This document shows positions 24,599 through 32,602 of a stretch of DNA of 64,000 nt, in pieces. Below the pieces are notes generated by a model that made no database searches, was not told the origin of the DNA, and was given only the letters and a program-made list of their open reading frames with translations. Source of the DNA: Baekduia alba (GTDB lineage: Bacteria; Actinomycetota; Thermoleophilia; Solirubrobacterales; Solirubrobacteraceae); assembly GCF_028416635.1 (NCBI RefSeq), contig NZ_CP114013.1:1364001-1428000 (forward strand). Reading direction: 5' to 3'. Position 1 is the first letter of the stretch. The number at the start of each line of letters is the position of its first letter. The translations under genes were made by a program, and so were the position numbers.

Positions 24599-25749
24599 AA
24601 CGCCGCCTCGCTCAGCAGTTCCTCGCGCTCGGCGCCCGCGGCGAACAGGTGCCGGTGGACCAGGACCAGGCCGTCGACGTCGTGCACGTCGCCATCGAGG
24701 TGGGGGACGACGATCGGGTCGTCGTCGCCCACCTCGCGCTTGAGCCGCACGAGCGCGCCGGCGTCGCGGCGGGCGAGCACGCGGAACTCGTCCAGCGTCC
24801 GGACGACCTTGCGCGCGAGCGCGGCGTCGCCGCCGAGCTCGGCCGCGACGTCCTCCGCGCTGACGTCGTGGTCGTCGGCGGCCAGCGGATGCAGGCGGTT
24901 GACGACCAGCCCGCCGAACGGCATCGCGGCCTCGCGCAGCTTGCCGCGGAAGAAGATCGCCTCCTCGACCGGCTCGCGCTCGGGCGACGTGACGATCAGG
25001 AACGTCGTCGCGTCGTCGGCCAGCAGCGCCTTGACGCCGGCCGCGCGCTCGCGGAAGCCGTCGAGCACGCCGCTCAGGGCGCCGAAGAACACGCTCAGGT
25101 CGTCCATCAGGTCGACGCCAGTCACGCGCCGCAGCACGCCGAAGACCACGCCCGTGCCGCGGCCGACGACCTTCGCGGCCAGCCCCGACGGGGCGAGGAA
25201 CAGCCGCAGCGCGCGGCCCTCCAGGAAGCCGGTCAGCCGGTCCGGCGCGTCGAGGAAGTCCAGCGCGTTGCGCGACGGCGGCGTGTCGAGCACGATCACG
25301 TCGAACTGCCCGGACCGGTCCAGGTCATACAACTTGGCCACGGCCGTGAACTCCTGCGAGCCCGCGACCGCGCTGGACAGCTCACGGTAGATCCGGTTGT
25401 CGAGGATGTCGTCGCGCGCCTTGTCGTCGGGCGCGAGCTTGGCGATCAGCTCGTCGAAGGTCCGCTTGGGGTCGAGCATCATGGCCCACAGCTCGCCGCC
25501 CTCGCCGATCACGATGCCGTGGCCGGCGAAGCGCTCGTCATCGACGCGCCGGGGCTCGGAGCCGAGCTGCTCGATGCCCAGCGCGTCGGCCAGCCGCCGG
25601 GCCGGGTCGATCGTCACGACGCATACGCGCTCGCCGCGCGCCGCGAGGCCCATGGCGATCGCCGCGGACGTCGTCGTCTTCCCGACGCCGCCCGAGCCCG
25701 CGCACACGACGACGCGCTTGCCGGCGAGGCGCTCGACGAGGTCGCTCAT
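24595..25749 (-). CDS. ArsA/Get3-family ATPase, second of a pair
   Basis: 384 residues. Walker A in GSGGVGKTTTSAAIAMGLAARG with the deviant signature Lys, switch I-like TIDPARRLADALG and switch II-like VIVLDTPPSRNALDFLDAP mark the anion-pump/Get3 branch of SIMIBI ATPases. Actinobacteria carry these as adjacent non-identical pairs (for example Rv3679-Rv3680 of M. tuberculosis), thought to act together. No arsenite pump partner is present, so arsenite export is not implied. It overlaps both neighbours by 4 bp. Confidence 0.88.
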   Translation of the reverse strand: MSDLVERLAGKRVVVCAGSGGVGKTTTSAAIAMGLAARGERVCVVTIDPARRLADALGIEQLGSEPRRVDDERFAGHGIVIGEGGELWAMMLDPKRTFDELIAKLAPDDKARDDILDNRIYRELSSAVAGSQEFTAVAKLYDLDRSGQFDVIVLDTPPSRNALDFLDAPDRLTGFLEGRALRLFLAPSGLAAKVVGRGTGVVFGVLRRVTGVDLMDDLSVFFGALSGVLDGFRERAAGVKALLADDATTFLIVTSPEREPVEEAIFFRGKLREAAMPFGGLVVNRLHPLAADDHDVSAEDVAAELGGDAALARKVVRTLDEFRVLARRDAGALVRLKREVGDDDPIVVPHLDGDVHDVDGLVLVHRHLFAAGAEREELLSEAAF

Positions 25750-26693
25750 CGCACCAGCTCCTCGCCGAGGCGCGCGAGCTCGTCGGCCGCGAGGCCGTCG
25801 TGCTCGAAGAGGTAGGGGAGCGTCCGGACCTCGATGCCGCGGCCGAGCCCGCGCCGCAGCCGGGCGACCTGCGCGCGGTGGGCCTTGGCTCGCGCGACCT
25901 CGGCGCGCGCGGCGCGGACCGCGCGCGCCCCGCCGACTCCGACCCCGCTCCGACTCGCCGCCGCCGTCTCCAGCGCCGCCGCCTCCGCGCCGCGGAAGCG
26001 CGCCGGCAGCACGCCGTTGACGACCGCGGCGGCGAAGTCCTGGCCCAGCTCGTCGCGCAGCGCGGCGCGCAGCGTCAGCGTCTCGTTGACCGGCATCTCC
26101 TCGGCCGTCGCGACGGCCACGATCGCGGTCTGCTCCGGGTCGGCGAGCATCTGGTGGATCTTGCCGCCTTGGCGCGCGACGGGTCCCATCCGGGCGGCGG
26201 TGGCGAAGGTCCCCGGGGCGGTCAGCACGGCAACACCGTGTCCGGTCGCCGGCGCGTCGAGGATCACGAGGTCGTACGGATGCGCGCCCGGCGTCCGGCG
26301 ATCGGGCTGCGCGAGCTCCCAGACCTTGCCGACCGTCAGCAGCTCCCGCAGCCCCGGCGTCGCGGCCACGAGGTAGGCGAACAGGCGCGACGAGGCCAGG
26401 AGGTCGGAGACGCCGCGCGGCAGCTGGTCCTTGACGTACTCCTCCAGCGCCGACTCCGGGTCGATCGAGATGTGGTGCAGCCCCTCGCCGAGGTCGCGCT
26501 CCACGAACGTCGGCACCGCGCCCTCGGCGCCCGCCAGCGCGCGCGAGATGTCGTCGCGCGCCGCGACCTCGGCGACGATCGTGCGCCGGCCGCGCGCGGC
26601 CGCGGCCATGCCCAGGGCGGCCGCCACGGTCGACTTCCCGACGCCGCCCTTCCCGGTCACGACGAGCAGTGGCTTGTCGAGGAGCGCCTGCAT
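25746..26693 (-). CDS. ArsA/Get3-family ATPase, first of a pair
   Basis: 315 residues from ATG 26693; an in-frame GTG at 26726 is possible. P-loop VTGKGGVGKSTVAAALGMAAAARG is followed by IVAEVAARDDISRALAG, and LVILDAPATGHG is the switch II-like motif. The C-terminal third is rich in Arg and Ala and forms helices (ARAVRAARAEVARAKAHRAQVARLRR). It probably forms a heterodimer with the following ATPase, by analogy with actinobacterial pairs. A TAGGGT box 13 nt upstream supports the ATG and a very short leader. Confidence 0.87.
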   Translation of the reverse strand: MQALLDKPLLVVTGKGGVGKSTVAAALGMAAAARGRRTIVAEVAARDDISRALAGAEGAVPTFVERDLGEGLHHISIDPESALEEYVKDQLPRGVSDLLASSRLFAYLVAATPGLRELLTVGKVWELAQPDRRTPGAHPYDLVILDAPATGHGVAVLTAPGTFATAARMGPVARQGGKIHQMLADPEQTAIVAVATAEEMPVNETLTLRAALRDELGQDFAAAVVNGVLPARFRGAEAAALETAAASRSGVGVGGARAVRAARAEVARAKAHRAQVARLRRGLGRGIEVRTLPYLFEHDGLAADELARLGEELVR

Positions 26694-26706
26694 GAGCAGA
26701 CGCAAG

Positions 26707-26712
26707 ACCCTA
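26707..26712 (-). promoter_or_regulatory. -10 box TAGGGT for the ArsA-pair operon
   Basis: TAGGGT on the minus strand lies 13 nt before the ATG at 26693 and would give a leader of only a few bases for the three-gene ArsA-ArsA-arginase operon. Confidence 0.4.
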
Positions 26713-26786
26713 TCGGCGTCGATCACCTGTCCAGAACACGGTGCAGAACTGGCGCTCGGTGCCGAAAGGCCGATGGCGCTTTGACC

Positions 26787-27026
26787 ATGTCACTTTCGCC
26801 CGGCTTCCCGCATGGAGCACCGACGCTGGCCGAAGTCCTGCTTCAGCGGACCTTCGCCAAGCCGCCCCGGCCGTTCGTCGACGGTGAGTTCCTCGAGGCG
26901 CTCGAGCGCTCCGACGACGCACCGCCGGCCAATGCCCCGGTGGCCAAGTCGCAGCCGGCCGAGGACCGCTCTCCCGGGTCGTCGACCGCCGCGACCCCGG
27001 GCAGGACCATCGACGTCCGCGTGTAG
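26787..27026 (+). CDS. Possible 79-residue protein (doubtful)
   Basis: An open frame from ATG with 86 percent GC at third positions. Residues 12-42 could form an amphipathic helix (LAEVLLQRTFAKPP, FLEALERSDD); the rest is Pro/Ala/Ser-rich. There is no Shine-Dalgarno sequence or -10 box at a usual distance. It overlaps an antisense frame (26843-27091) with at least as good coding statistics, and only one of the two is likely to be real. Function unknown. Confidence 0.3.
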   Translation: MSLSPGFPHGAPTLAEVLLQRTFAKPPRPFVDGEFLEALERSDDAPPANAPVAKSQPAEDRSPGSSTAATPGRTIDVRV

Positions 27027-27091
27027 ACCTCCTCCTCGCCGTCCCAGGAGTCGACGGGCTCCAGGCGGCCGATGACGCCGACGCCGCACAA
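26843..27091 (-). CDS. Possible 82-residue protein, antisense alternative (doubtful)
   Basis: The frame has about 95 percent GC at third positions and protein-like sequence at its start (CGVGVIGRLEPVDSWDGEEEVYTRTSMVLPG), with protein-like codons continuing upstream to about 27110. The C-terminal half is low-complexity Ser/Gly. Only TTG is available as a start. If real, it would be the first gene before the ArsA-pair operon. It conflicts with the plus-strand frame at 26787. Confidence 0.3.
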   Translation of the reverse strand: MCGVGVIGRLEPVDSWDGEEEVYTRTSMVLPGVAAVDDPGERSSAGCDLATGALAGGASSERSSASRNSPSTNGRGGLAKVR

Positions 27092-27249
27092 GCAGACCTT
27101 GCCCGAGTCGGGGTAGGAGGCGAGGCTTCTGGCGGGCGATGCTGCGCATGCGTCCGGGAGGAATCGGCAACCCCGGTCCGAATACCGCTCGCGATGGGTC
27201 CCGAACCGACCACGACGGAGCCTTCCGTGAAGAGGGAGACAGCATCCCG

Positions 27250-28005
27250 ATGAAGGTCATCGCCTTCGCCAACCAGAAGGGCGGCGTCGCCAAGACGACG
27301 ACGACCCTCAACCTCGCCGTCGCGTTCGCCGAACGAGGCAACCGCGTGCTGTGCATCGACATGGACCCTCAGGGCAACCTGACCATGTCCCAGGGGATCG
27401 ACCCGGACACGGTCGAGAACTCGATGTACGACGTGCTCGTTCACCATCACCCGATCCGTGACGTCATCCGCAAGCGCGAGATCGACATCGCGTGCGCCTC
27501 GATCGACCTCGCCGGCGCCGAGATCGCGATGTCCGCGCAGATCGGCCGCGAGCGCTCGCTCGAGAAGGCGTTGAAGGTGGTCGAGGACGACTACGACTTC
27601 GTCTGCATCGACACCCCGCCGAGCCTCGGGCTGCTCACGATCAACGCCCTGACGGCGGCCGACAAGGTGATCGTCCCCGTGCAGTGCGAGTATCTGTCCA
27701 TGCGGGGCCTGATCCAGCTGCAGAACACCCTCCAGATGATCCGGGAGAACCTGAACCCGGACGTCCAGATCGAGGGGATCCTGCCCACGTTGATGGACAC
27801 CCGCACGGTTCATGCCAAGGAGGCCATCGAGATCCTGGAGGAGAACTTCGGCGACCGAGTGTTCGCGTCGCGGATCAAGAAGACGATCCGTTTCGCGGAG
27901 GCGCCCGTGAAGGGCATGTCGGTGCTGAAGTACGATCCAGACGGGATGGCCGCCCAGTCCTATCGCGATCTCGCGACGGAGGTTCTCGCCAATGGCAAGC
28001 GGTAA
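27250..28005 (+). CDS. ParA/Soj-family ATPase
   Basis: 251 residues. The deviant Walker A NQKGGVAKTTTTLNLA (about 8-23), A' motif VLCIDMDPQGNLT and Walker B FVCIDTPPSLGLLTINAL define a dimerising ParA ATPase of the chromosome-partition type. No parB or parS-like gene follows. Instead the stop codon lies 11 codons inside nothing but the start of ftsZ, with a 14-bp overlap. ATG 27250 is chosen because the protein begins at the canonical MKVIAFANQKGG. A role positioning FtsZ or another cargo rather than a chromosome origin is inferred from the operon. Confidence 0.88.
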   Translation: MKVIAFANQKGGVAKTTTTLNLAVAFAERGNRVLCIDMDPQGNLTMSQGIDPDTVENSMYDVLVHHHPIRDVIRKREIDIACASIDLAGAEIAMSAQIGRERSLEKALKVVEDDYDFVCIDTPPSLGLLTINALTAADKVIVPVQCEYLSMRGLIQLQNTLQMIRENLNPDVQIEGILPTLMDTRTVHAKEAIEILEENFGDRVFASRIKKTIRFAEAPVKGMSVLKYDPDGMAAQSYRDLATEVLANGKR

Positions 28006-29677
28006 GCGCGCGAGCATGCGGGAGGGCCCCCTGGCGGCGCTCTTCCGTCGCACCGACGAAGACGCGCCCGAAGAGGGCGCCGAGAAGACGACGCCGGACG
28101 CCGGCGCGCCGGAGGCCCCTGCGCAGCCGCGGGCCGCGGCGCCCGCGCCGCCGCCGGCTCCGCCCGTCCCCGAGGCTCCGCGCGCCGAGGCGCCGCAGCC
28201 CCCGGTGCCGGCCGACACCGCGGCGATCCCGCCGGCGACGCCCGCCGCGGCCCGCCGTCGCGAGCCCGATCCGCTGATCGACTCCGGCCCGGCCGCCGAG
28301 CCGCCGCCGCATCCGCGCGAGACCGGCTACCCGCACCCGTCGCTCAACGCCGACGCGCCGCGCCCGTCGGCGCAGGAGCGCCTGCGCAACGCGTTCAGCA
28401 GCGAGTTGCCGGACGACATCCTGGCCCCGCCCGCGCCGGAGCGCGCAGCCGAGCCGGAGCCCGCTCCGGCCCCGGCGGCGCCCGCCCCGCAGGCGTCGGC
28501 GCCCGCCCCTGCGCACGACCCGTACGCCCGCTCCGCCTCGTCGTTCGACGAGTCGCCGTGGGGCGCGAAGGTCGCCGGCTCGCCGGTGATCCGCGTCGTC
28601 GGCGTCGGCGGCGCCGGCGTCAACGCGGTCAACCGCATGGTCGAGGCGGAGGTCCAGGGCGTCGAGTTCCTGGCCATCAACACCGACCTGCAGTCGCTGC
28701 AGCAGTCCACCGCGGACATCACGCTGCACATCGGCCCGCAGGTCACCCGCGGCCTCGGCGCCGGCTCCAACCCGGACCTGGGTCGCCAGGCCGCGATGGA
28801 GGAGTACGACCGCATCAAGTCGCTCATGAAGGGCAGCGACATGGTGTTCATCGCCGCCGGCTCCGGCGGCGGCACGGGCACGGGCGCGGCGCCGATCGTC
28901 GCGCGCATCGCCCGCGAGATCGGCGCGCTGACCGTCGGCATCGTCACGAAGCCGTTCGGCTTCGAGGGCTCCCGCCGCGCGCAGCAGGCGACGGTCGGCA
29001 TCGAGGCGCTGCACGCCGAGGTCGACACGCTCATCGTCGTGCCGAACAACCGCCTGCTCAGCGTGCTGGACAAGCACACGTCGATGGTCGACGCGTTCCG
29101 CGTCGCTGACGACGTCCTGCGCCAGGGCGTGCAGGGTGTGTCGGACCTGGTGACGCTCCCGGGCATCATCAACCTCGACTTCGCCGACGTGCGGACGATC
29201 ATGGCCGAGGCCGGCGCCGCCCTGCTGGGCATCGGCATGGGCGTCGGGGACAAGCGCGCGCTGGAGGCGGCCGAGCAGGCCGTTTCGTCGCCGCTGCTGG
29301 AGACGAGCATGGACGGCGCACGGTCGATCCTGCTGTCGATCACCGGCGGGCGCGACCTGTCGCTGTGGGAGGTCAACGAGGCGGCCAAGGCCGTCGCGGC
29401 CGCCGCCCATCCGGACGCGAACATCATCTTCGGCGCGATGGTCGACGAGAAGCTCGAGGACCAGGTCTGGGTGACGGTCGTGGCCACGCGCTACGGCGAC
29501 GCGCCCCGCCGCCGTCGCGAGCCCGTCGAGGAGCCGGCCGGCGAGCCGCGCGTCGAGCGCCGCACGCCGTCGTCGCGTGAGAGCGCGCCGCAGCGCGAGC
29601 GCATCACCGCCAGCCGCGGTGGCGGCAGCGGCGTCGTCTCCGACCTCGACGTGCCGGAGTTCCTGCCGCGCCGCTAG
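27992..29677 (+). CDS. ftsZ: FtsZ with long disordered N-terminal extension
   Basis: 561 residues. Residues 1-190 are a Pro/Ala/Glu-rich unstructured region not found in typical FtsZ. The tubulin-like GTPase follows with VVGVGGAGVNAVNRM, NTDLQSL, the signature GSGGGTGTGAAP (about 289-300), NNRLLSVLD and the synergy-loop NLDFADVRTIM, all intact for GTP binding and hydrolysis. A variable linker ends in DLDVPEFLPRR, the conserved C-terminal peptide that binds membrane tethers. No dcw-cluster gene (ftsQ, mur, ftsW) is nearby. GGAGG lies inside the parA end, so the two are coupled. Confidence 0.93.
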   Translation: MASGKRASMREGPLAALFRRTDEDAPEEGAEKTTPDAGAPEAPAQPRAAAPAPPPAPPVPEAPRAEAPQPPVPADTAAIPPATPAAARRREPDPLIDSGPAAEPPPHPRETGYPHPSLNADAPRPSAQERLRNAFSSELPDDILAPPAPERAAEPEPAPAPAAPAPQASAPAPAHDPYARSASSFDESPWGAKVAGSPVIRVVGVGGAGVNAVNRMVEAEVQGVEFLAINTDLQSLQQSTADITLHIGPQVTRGLGAGSNPDLGRQAAMEEYDRIKSLMKGSDMVFIAAGSGGGTGTGAAPIVARIAREIGALTVGIVTKPFGFEGSRRAQQATVGIEALHAEVDTLIVVPNNRLLSVLDKHTSMVDAFRVADDVLRQGVQGVSDLVTLPGIINLDFADVRTIMAEAGAALLGIGMGVGDKRALEAAEQAVSSPLLETSMDGARSILLSITGGRDLSLWEVNEAAKAVAAAAHPDANIIFGAMVDEKLEDQVWVTVVATRYGDAPRRRREPVEEPAGEPRVERRTPSSRESAPQRERITASRGGGSGVVSDLDVPEFLPRR

Positions 29678-29708
29678 CGGACGACACGTCCCCTACGCCA
29701 AGCACCTT

Positions 29709-29737
29709 CGAGGGCCCGCGCCGATCGCGGGCCCTCG
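29709..29737 (+). terminator. Strong hairpin terminator after ftsZ
   Basis: A perfect 12-bp stem, CGAGGGCCCGCG (29709-29720) with CGCGGGCCCTCG (29726-29737) around CCGAT, 32 bp after the ftsZ stop. Only a weak TCATT follows. Confidence 0.7.
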
Positions 29738-29754
29738 GTCATTGGGGGCCGTTC

Positions 29755-30687
29755 GTGCTGCTGGCGCCGTGGGCGGCGTGGGCGGTCGTCCGGACGTTCG
29801 GGTGGGAGCGGGGGCCGCTCGTCGCGTGGATGACGTTCACCCCGTACATGGGGTTGTTGTCGTTGTTGCCGCTGGTGGTGGCCTTGGGCCTGCGGCGCTG
29901 GACGGCGGTCGCGGCGGCGGCCACGGTGACGGCGCTGTTCGCGCTCGCCCTGGTCCCGCGCGCGCTCACCGACTCGCAGCCGGCCGTGCGCGACGGCGTC
30001 ACGGTCAAGGTGATGGCCTCGAACCTGTTCGTCGGCCGCGGCGACGCGCGCGCCGTCGTCGACCTCGTCGTCCGTGAGCACGTCGACGTGCTCACGCTCG
30101 AGGAGCTGACCGCCGACGAGCTCGCGCGCCTGGATCGCGCCGGCCTGGCCCGGGCGCTGCCCCACCGCCAGTTCGACCCCGCCCGGGGCGGTGGGTCGGG
30201 CTCCGGGCTGTTCACGCGCTGGCCGATGCGGCCGCTGCCGCCGGTCAACCCGCATCCGACACAGGGCGAGCCGCGCGGGCTGATCACGGTCGCCGGCGCA
30301 CGGCCGATCGACCTCCAGGTCATCCACCCGCTGCCGCCGATCACCAGCGCGTGGCGCCCGCAGTGGGCCGCCATCCTCGACGCGCTGCCCAAGGCCGCGA
30401 CCGAGGCCAACACCTTGCGCGTGTACGCCGGTGACTTCAACGCGACGCTCGACCACGCCAAGCTGCGGCGGCTCCTGAGCGGCGACGACGGCTACGTCGA
30501 CGCCGCCGACGCCGTGGGCGAGGGCTACGCGACGACGTGGCCGGCGGGCCGCCACTTCCCGCCGGAGATCGCCATCGACCACGTGCTCGTAGACCCGCGG
30601 GTGCGGGTGGAGGGGTTCGCGGTGCACGCGGTGGCGGGAAGCGATCACCGGGCGGTGGTGGGGACGCTGAGGGTGCCGGCGGGGTAG
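29755..30687 (+). CDS. Membrane-anchored endonuclease/exonuclease/phosphatase family protein
   Basis: 310 residues. Three N-terminal hydrophobic helices (to about residue 65) are followed by an EEP-fold domain: KVMASNLFVGRGDARAVVDLV, DVLTLEELTAD, YAGDFNATLDH and the C-terminal GSDHRAVVGTL. The metal-binding Glu, Asp-Phe-Asn and terminal Asp-His signatures are present. The family hydrolyses phosphodiester or phosphomonoester bonds; with this membrane anchor the domain is probably exposed outside. GTG start just after the ftsZ terminator. Substrate unknown. Confidence 0.83.
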   Translation: MLLAPWAAWAVVRTFGWERGPLVAWMTFTPYMGLLSLLPLVVALGLRRWTAVAAAATVTALFALALVPRALTDSQPAVRDGVTVKVMASNLFVGRGDARAVVDLVVREHVDVLTLEELTADELARLDRAGLARALPHRQFDPARGGGSGSGLFTRWPMRPLPPVNPHPTQGEPRGLITVAGARPIDLQVIHPLPPITSAWRPQWAAILDALPKAATEANTLRVYAGDFNATLDHAKLRRLLSGDDGYVDAADAVGEGYATTWPAGRHFPPEIAIDHVLVDPRVRVEGFAVHAVAGSDHRAVVGTLRVPAG

Positions 30688-30698
30688 GGCGGTGCGGC

Positions 30699-31102
30699 GT
30701 TGGCGTTGGTTGGTCACCAGTGCGTTTGCGTGGGGTGCTGCGGTGCGTCGTTCGTTCGTCATCAACGGCGTGCGAGTGTGGTGGCGGCGCTCCTTGTGGT
30801 CGGTGTGGCTCGTCCTCGTGGCAGCGCGGGGGGCGGGTTCGGGGCCGAACCGCCGGGTCGTTCGCGATGGATCGCGTGAAGTCCGCGGTATAGGCGGACT
30901 TGACGCGAGCGAGCGCGCTTCGGGCCCGAATCGCCGGGAAGGTCGACGATTCAGCCCCGAACCGCCCGCCCCGAAGCACGACCGTCGACGAGCCACACCG
31001 ACCCCGGTCGCGCCGCCCCAACGCCTTCACGCCCTTGATGACGGACGCACCACGCCCCGCACCACCACCAGCGCACCGCACTGGTGACCAACCAATGCCA
31101 GC
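30699..31102. repeat. Mega-palindromic intergenic element, copy 3 (subfamily B, complete)
   Basis: The most complete copy, 404 bp, between the convergent EEP and GGDEF-EAL genes. The outermost 26 bp (30699-30724 and 31077-31102) are inverted repeats differing at two positions and include GGTTGGTCACCAGTGCG. The arms then repeat in inverted order the GTCGGTGTGGCTCGTC and GGTTCGGGGC blocks down to a central hairpin (AAGTCCGC at 30879, loop GGTATAG, GCGGACTT at 30894). No transposase or target-site duplication is recognised. Confidence 0.85.
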
Positions 31103-31118
31103 GCGAGCCGCCGTCCCC

Positions 31119-32507
31119 CTACAACACCGCCCGATCCACGTGCTCGTCCAGCCACGCGTCGAACCCCTCGGCCGCCATCGGCCGGCCGAGGTGGAACCCC
31201 TGCGCGACGTCGCACCCGGCGTCCCGCGCCGCGAACCACGCGCGCTGGGTCGCGACGCCCTCGGCGACGACCTCGAGGTCGAGCGCGTGCGCCAGCGCGA
31301 CGATCGAGCGCACGATCGCGGCGTCCTCGTGGGAGTCGGCCATGTCGCGCACGAAGGACCGGTCGATCTTCAGCGCGTCGACGGCCAGGTGCTTCAGGTA
31401 GGCCATCGACGAGTAGCCGGTCCCGAAGTCGTCGAGCGAGAGGCGGACGCCGAGCTCCTTGAGCTCGTGCAGCACGCCGATCGGGCCGACGGCATCGGCC
31501 ATCACGACGTCCTCGGTGATCTCCAGCTCCAGGTGACGCGGCGCCAGCCCCGCCTCGCTCAGCAGCGCCGCGATCTCGGCGGGCAGGTCCGGGTCCATCA
31601 GGTTGGTGACCGACAGGTTCACGGCGATCGTGAAGTCGTGGCCGGCGGCGCGCCACCGCGCGCAGCGGACGACCGCCTGCTCGAGCACGAGCAGCGCGAG
31701 CGGGCCCATGATCCCGGCGCGCTCGGCGAGCGGCATGAACGCGGCCGGCGGCATCAGGCCGTGCTCGGGATGGCGCCAGCGCACGAGCGCCTCGACGCCG
31801 CGGACGGCGCCGGTGCGCACGTCGGCCTGCGGCTGGTAATGCACTTCGAGCTGGCCGGCCTCGATCGCGCCGTGCAGCTCAGCGGTCAGCGCCAGGCGCG
31901 CGGGGGAGTGGCGGTCGCGCTCCGGCGAGTAGACCTCGATGCTCGTGCGGTGCGTCTTGGCCAGGTGCATCGCGACGTCGGCGCGCCGCGCCAGGCCCGT
32001 CGCGTCGTTGGCGTGCCGCGGGGCGAGCGCGATCCCGATGTTGCTGCCGAGGCGCAGGCCGAGGCCCTCGACCTCCAGCGGCGCCTCGAGCAGGCCGCGC
32101 AGACGGCGGCCGAGGGCGGAGGCGTCGTCGGCCTCGTCGCCGGTGAGCAGGACGGCGAACTCGTCGCCGCCGACGCGGGCCAGCAGGTCGGCTTCCAGCG
32201 CGACGTGCTCGAGGCGGCGGGCGACCTGGCGCAGGACGAGGTCGCCGGCGTCGTGGCCGAGCGTGTCGTTGACGTCCTTGAACGCGTCGACGTCGAGCAG
32301 CAGCAGCGCGGCGCGCGCGTCCGGCTCGGCGAGTGCCTCCTCGAGGCGGCGGTGCAGCGCGCGGCGGTTGGCGAGACCGGTCAGCTGGTCGACGAGCGCC
32401 TCGTGGCCGGCGAGGTCGATCTCGCGCAGGGCTGGGGCGGGCCGGACGGGGGAGGAGGGTGCGCGGCGGCCGGGGAGACGCCAGCCACGCGGTCGGAGGG
32501 AGGGCAT
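31119..32507 (-). CDS. GGDEF-EAL cyclic di-GMP turnover protein
   Basis: 462 residues, soluble. The GGDEF domain has DQLTGLANRRALHRRL, LLDVDAFKDVNDTLGHDAGD and an intact RVGGDEFAVLL active loop. The EAL domain has the EALVRWRHP signature, the DDFGTGYSS loop and VVAEGVATQ with catalytic acidic residues retained. Both synthesis and breakdown of c-di-GMP are therefore chemically possible. There is no sensory domain beyond a short basic N-terminus. It lies next to a histidine kinase operon on the same strand, 95 bp downstream. Confidence 0.93.
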   Translation of the reverse strand: MPSLRPRGWRLPGRRAPSSPVRPAPALREIDLAGHEALVDQLTGLANRRALHRRLEEALAEPDARAALLLLDVDAFKDVNDTLGHDAGDLVLRQVARRLEHVALEADLLARVGGDEFAVLLTGDEADDASALGRRLRGLLEAPLEVEGLGLRLGSNIGIALAPRHANDATGLARRADVAMHLAKTHRTSIEVYSPERDRHSPARLALTAELHGAIEAGQLEVHYQPQADVRTGAVRGVEALVRWRHPEHGLMPPAAFMPLAERAGIMGPLALLVLEQAVVRCARWRAAGHDFTIAVNLSVTNLMDPDLPAEIAALLSEAGLAPRHLELEITEDVVMADAVGPIGVLHELKELGVRLSLDDFGTGYSSMAYLKHLAVDALKIDRSFVRDMADSHEDAAIVRSIVALAHALDLEVVAEGVATQRAWFAARDAGCDVAQGFHLGRPMAAEGFDAWLDEHVDRAVL

Positions 32508-32602
32508 GGAACGAGGCTCTCACCGCGTGCTGGTCTAGACCATCGGAGGGTCAGCGGGTTCGACGCCGCACATCGCCTCCACCGATCGGACGAGGCTGGG
32601 GG

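Noticed and set aside
24595-26693. Arsenite resistance operon
   Set aside because: The ArsA-like pair has no ArsB, Acr3, ArsD, ArsC or ArsR gene nearby; actinobacterial pairs of this type are not arsenite pumps by context.
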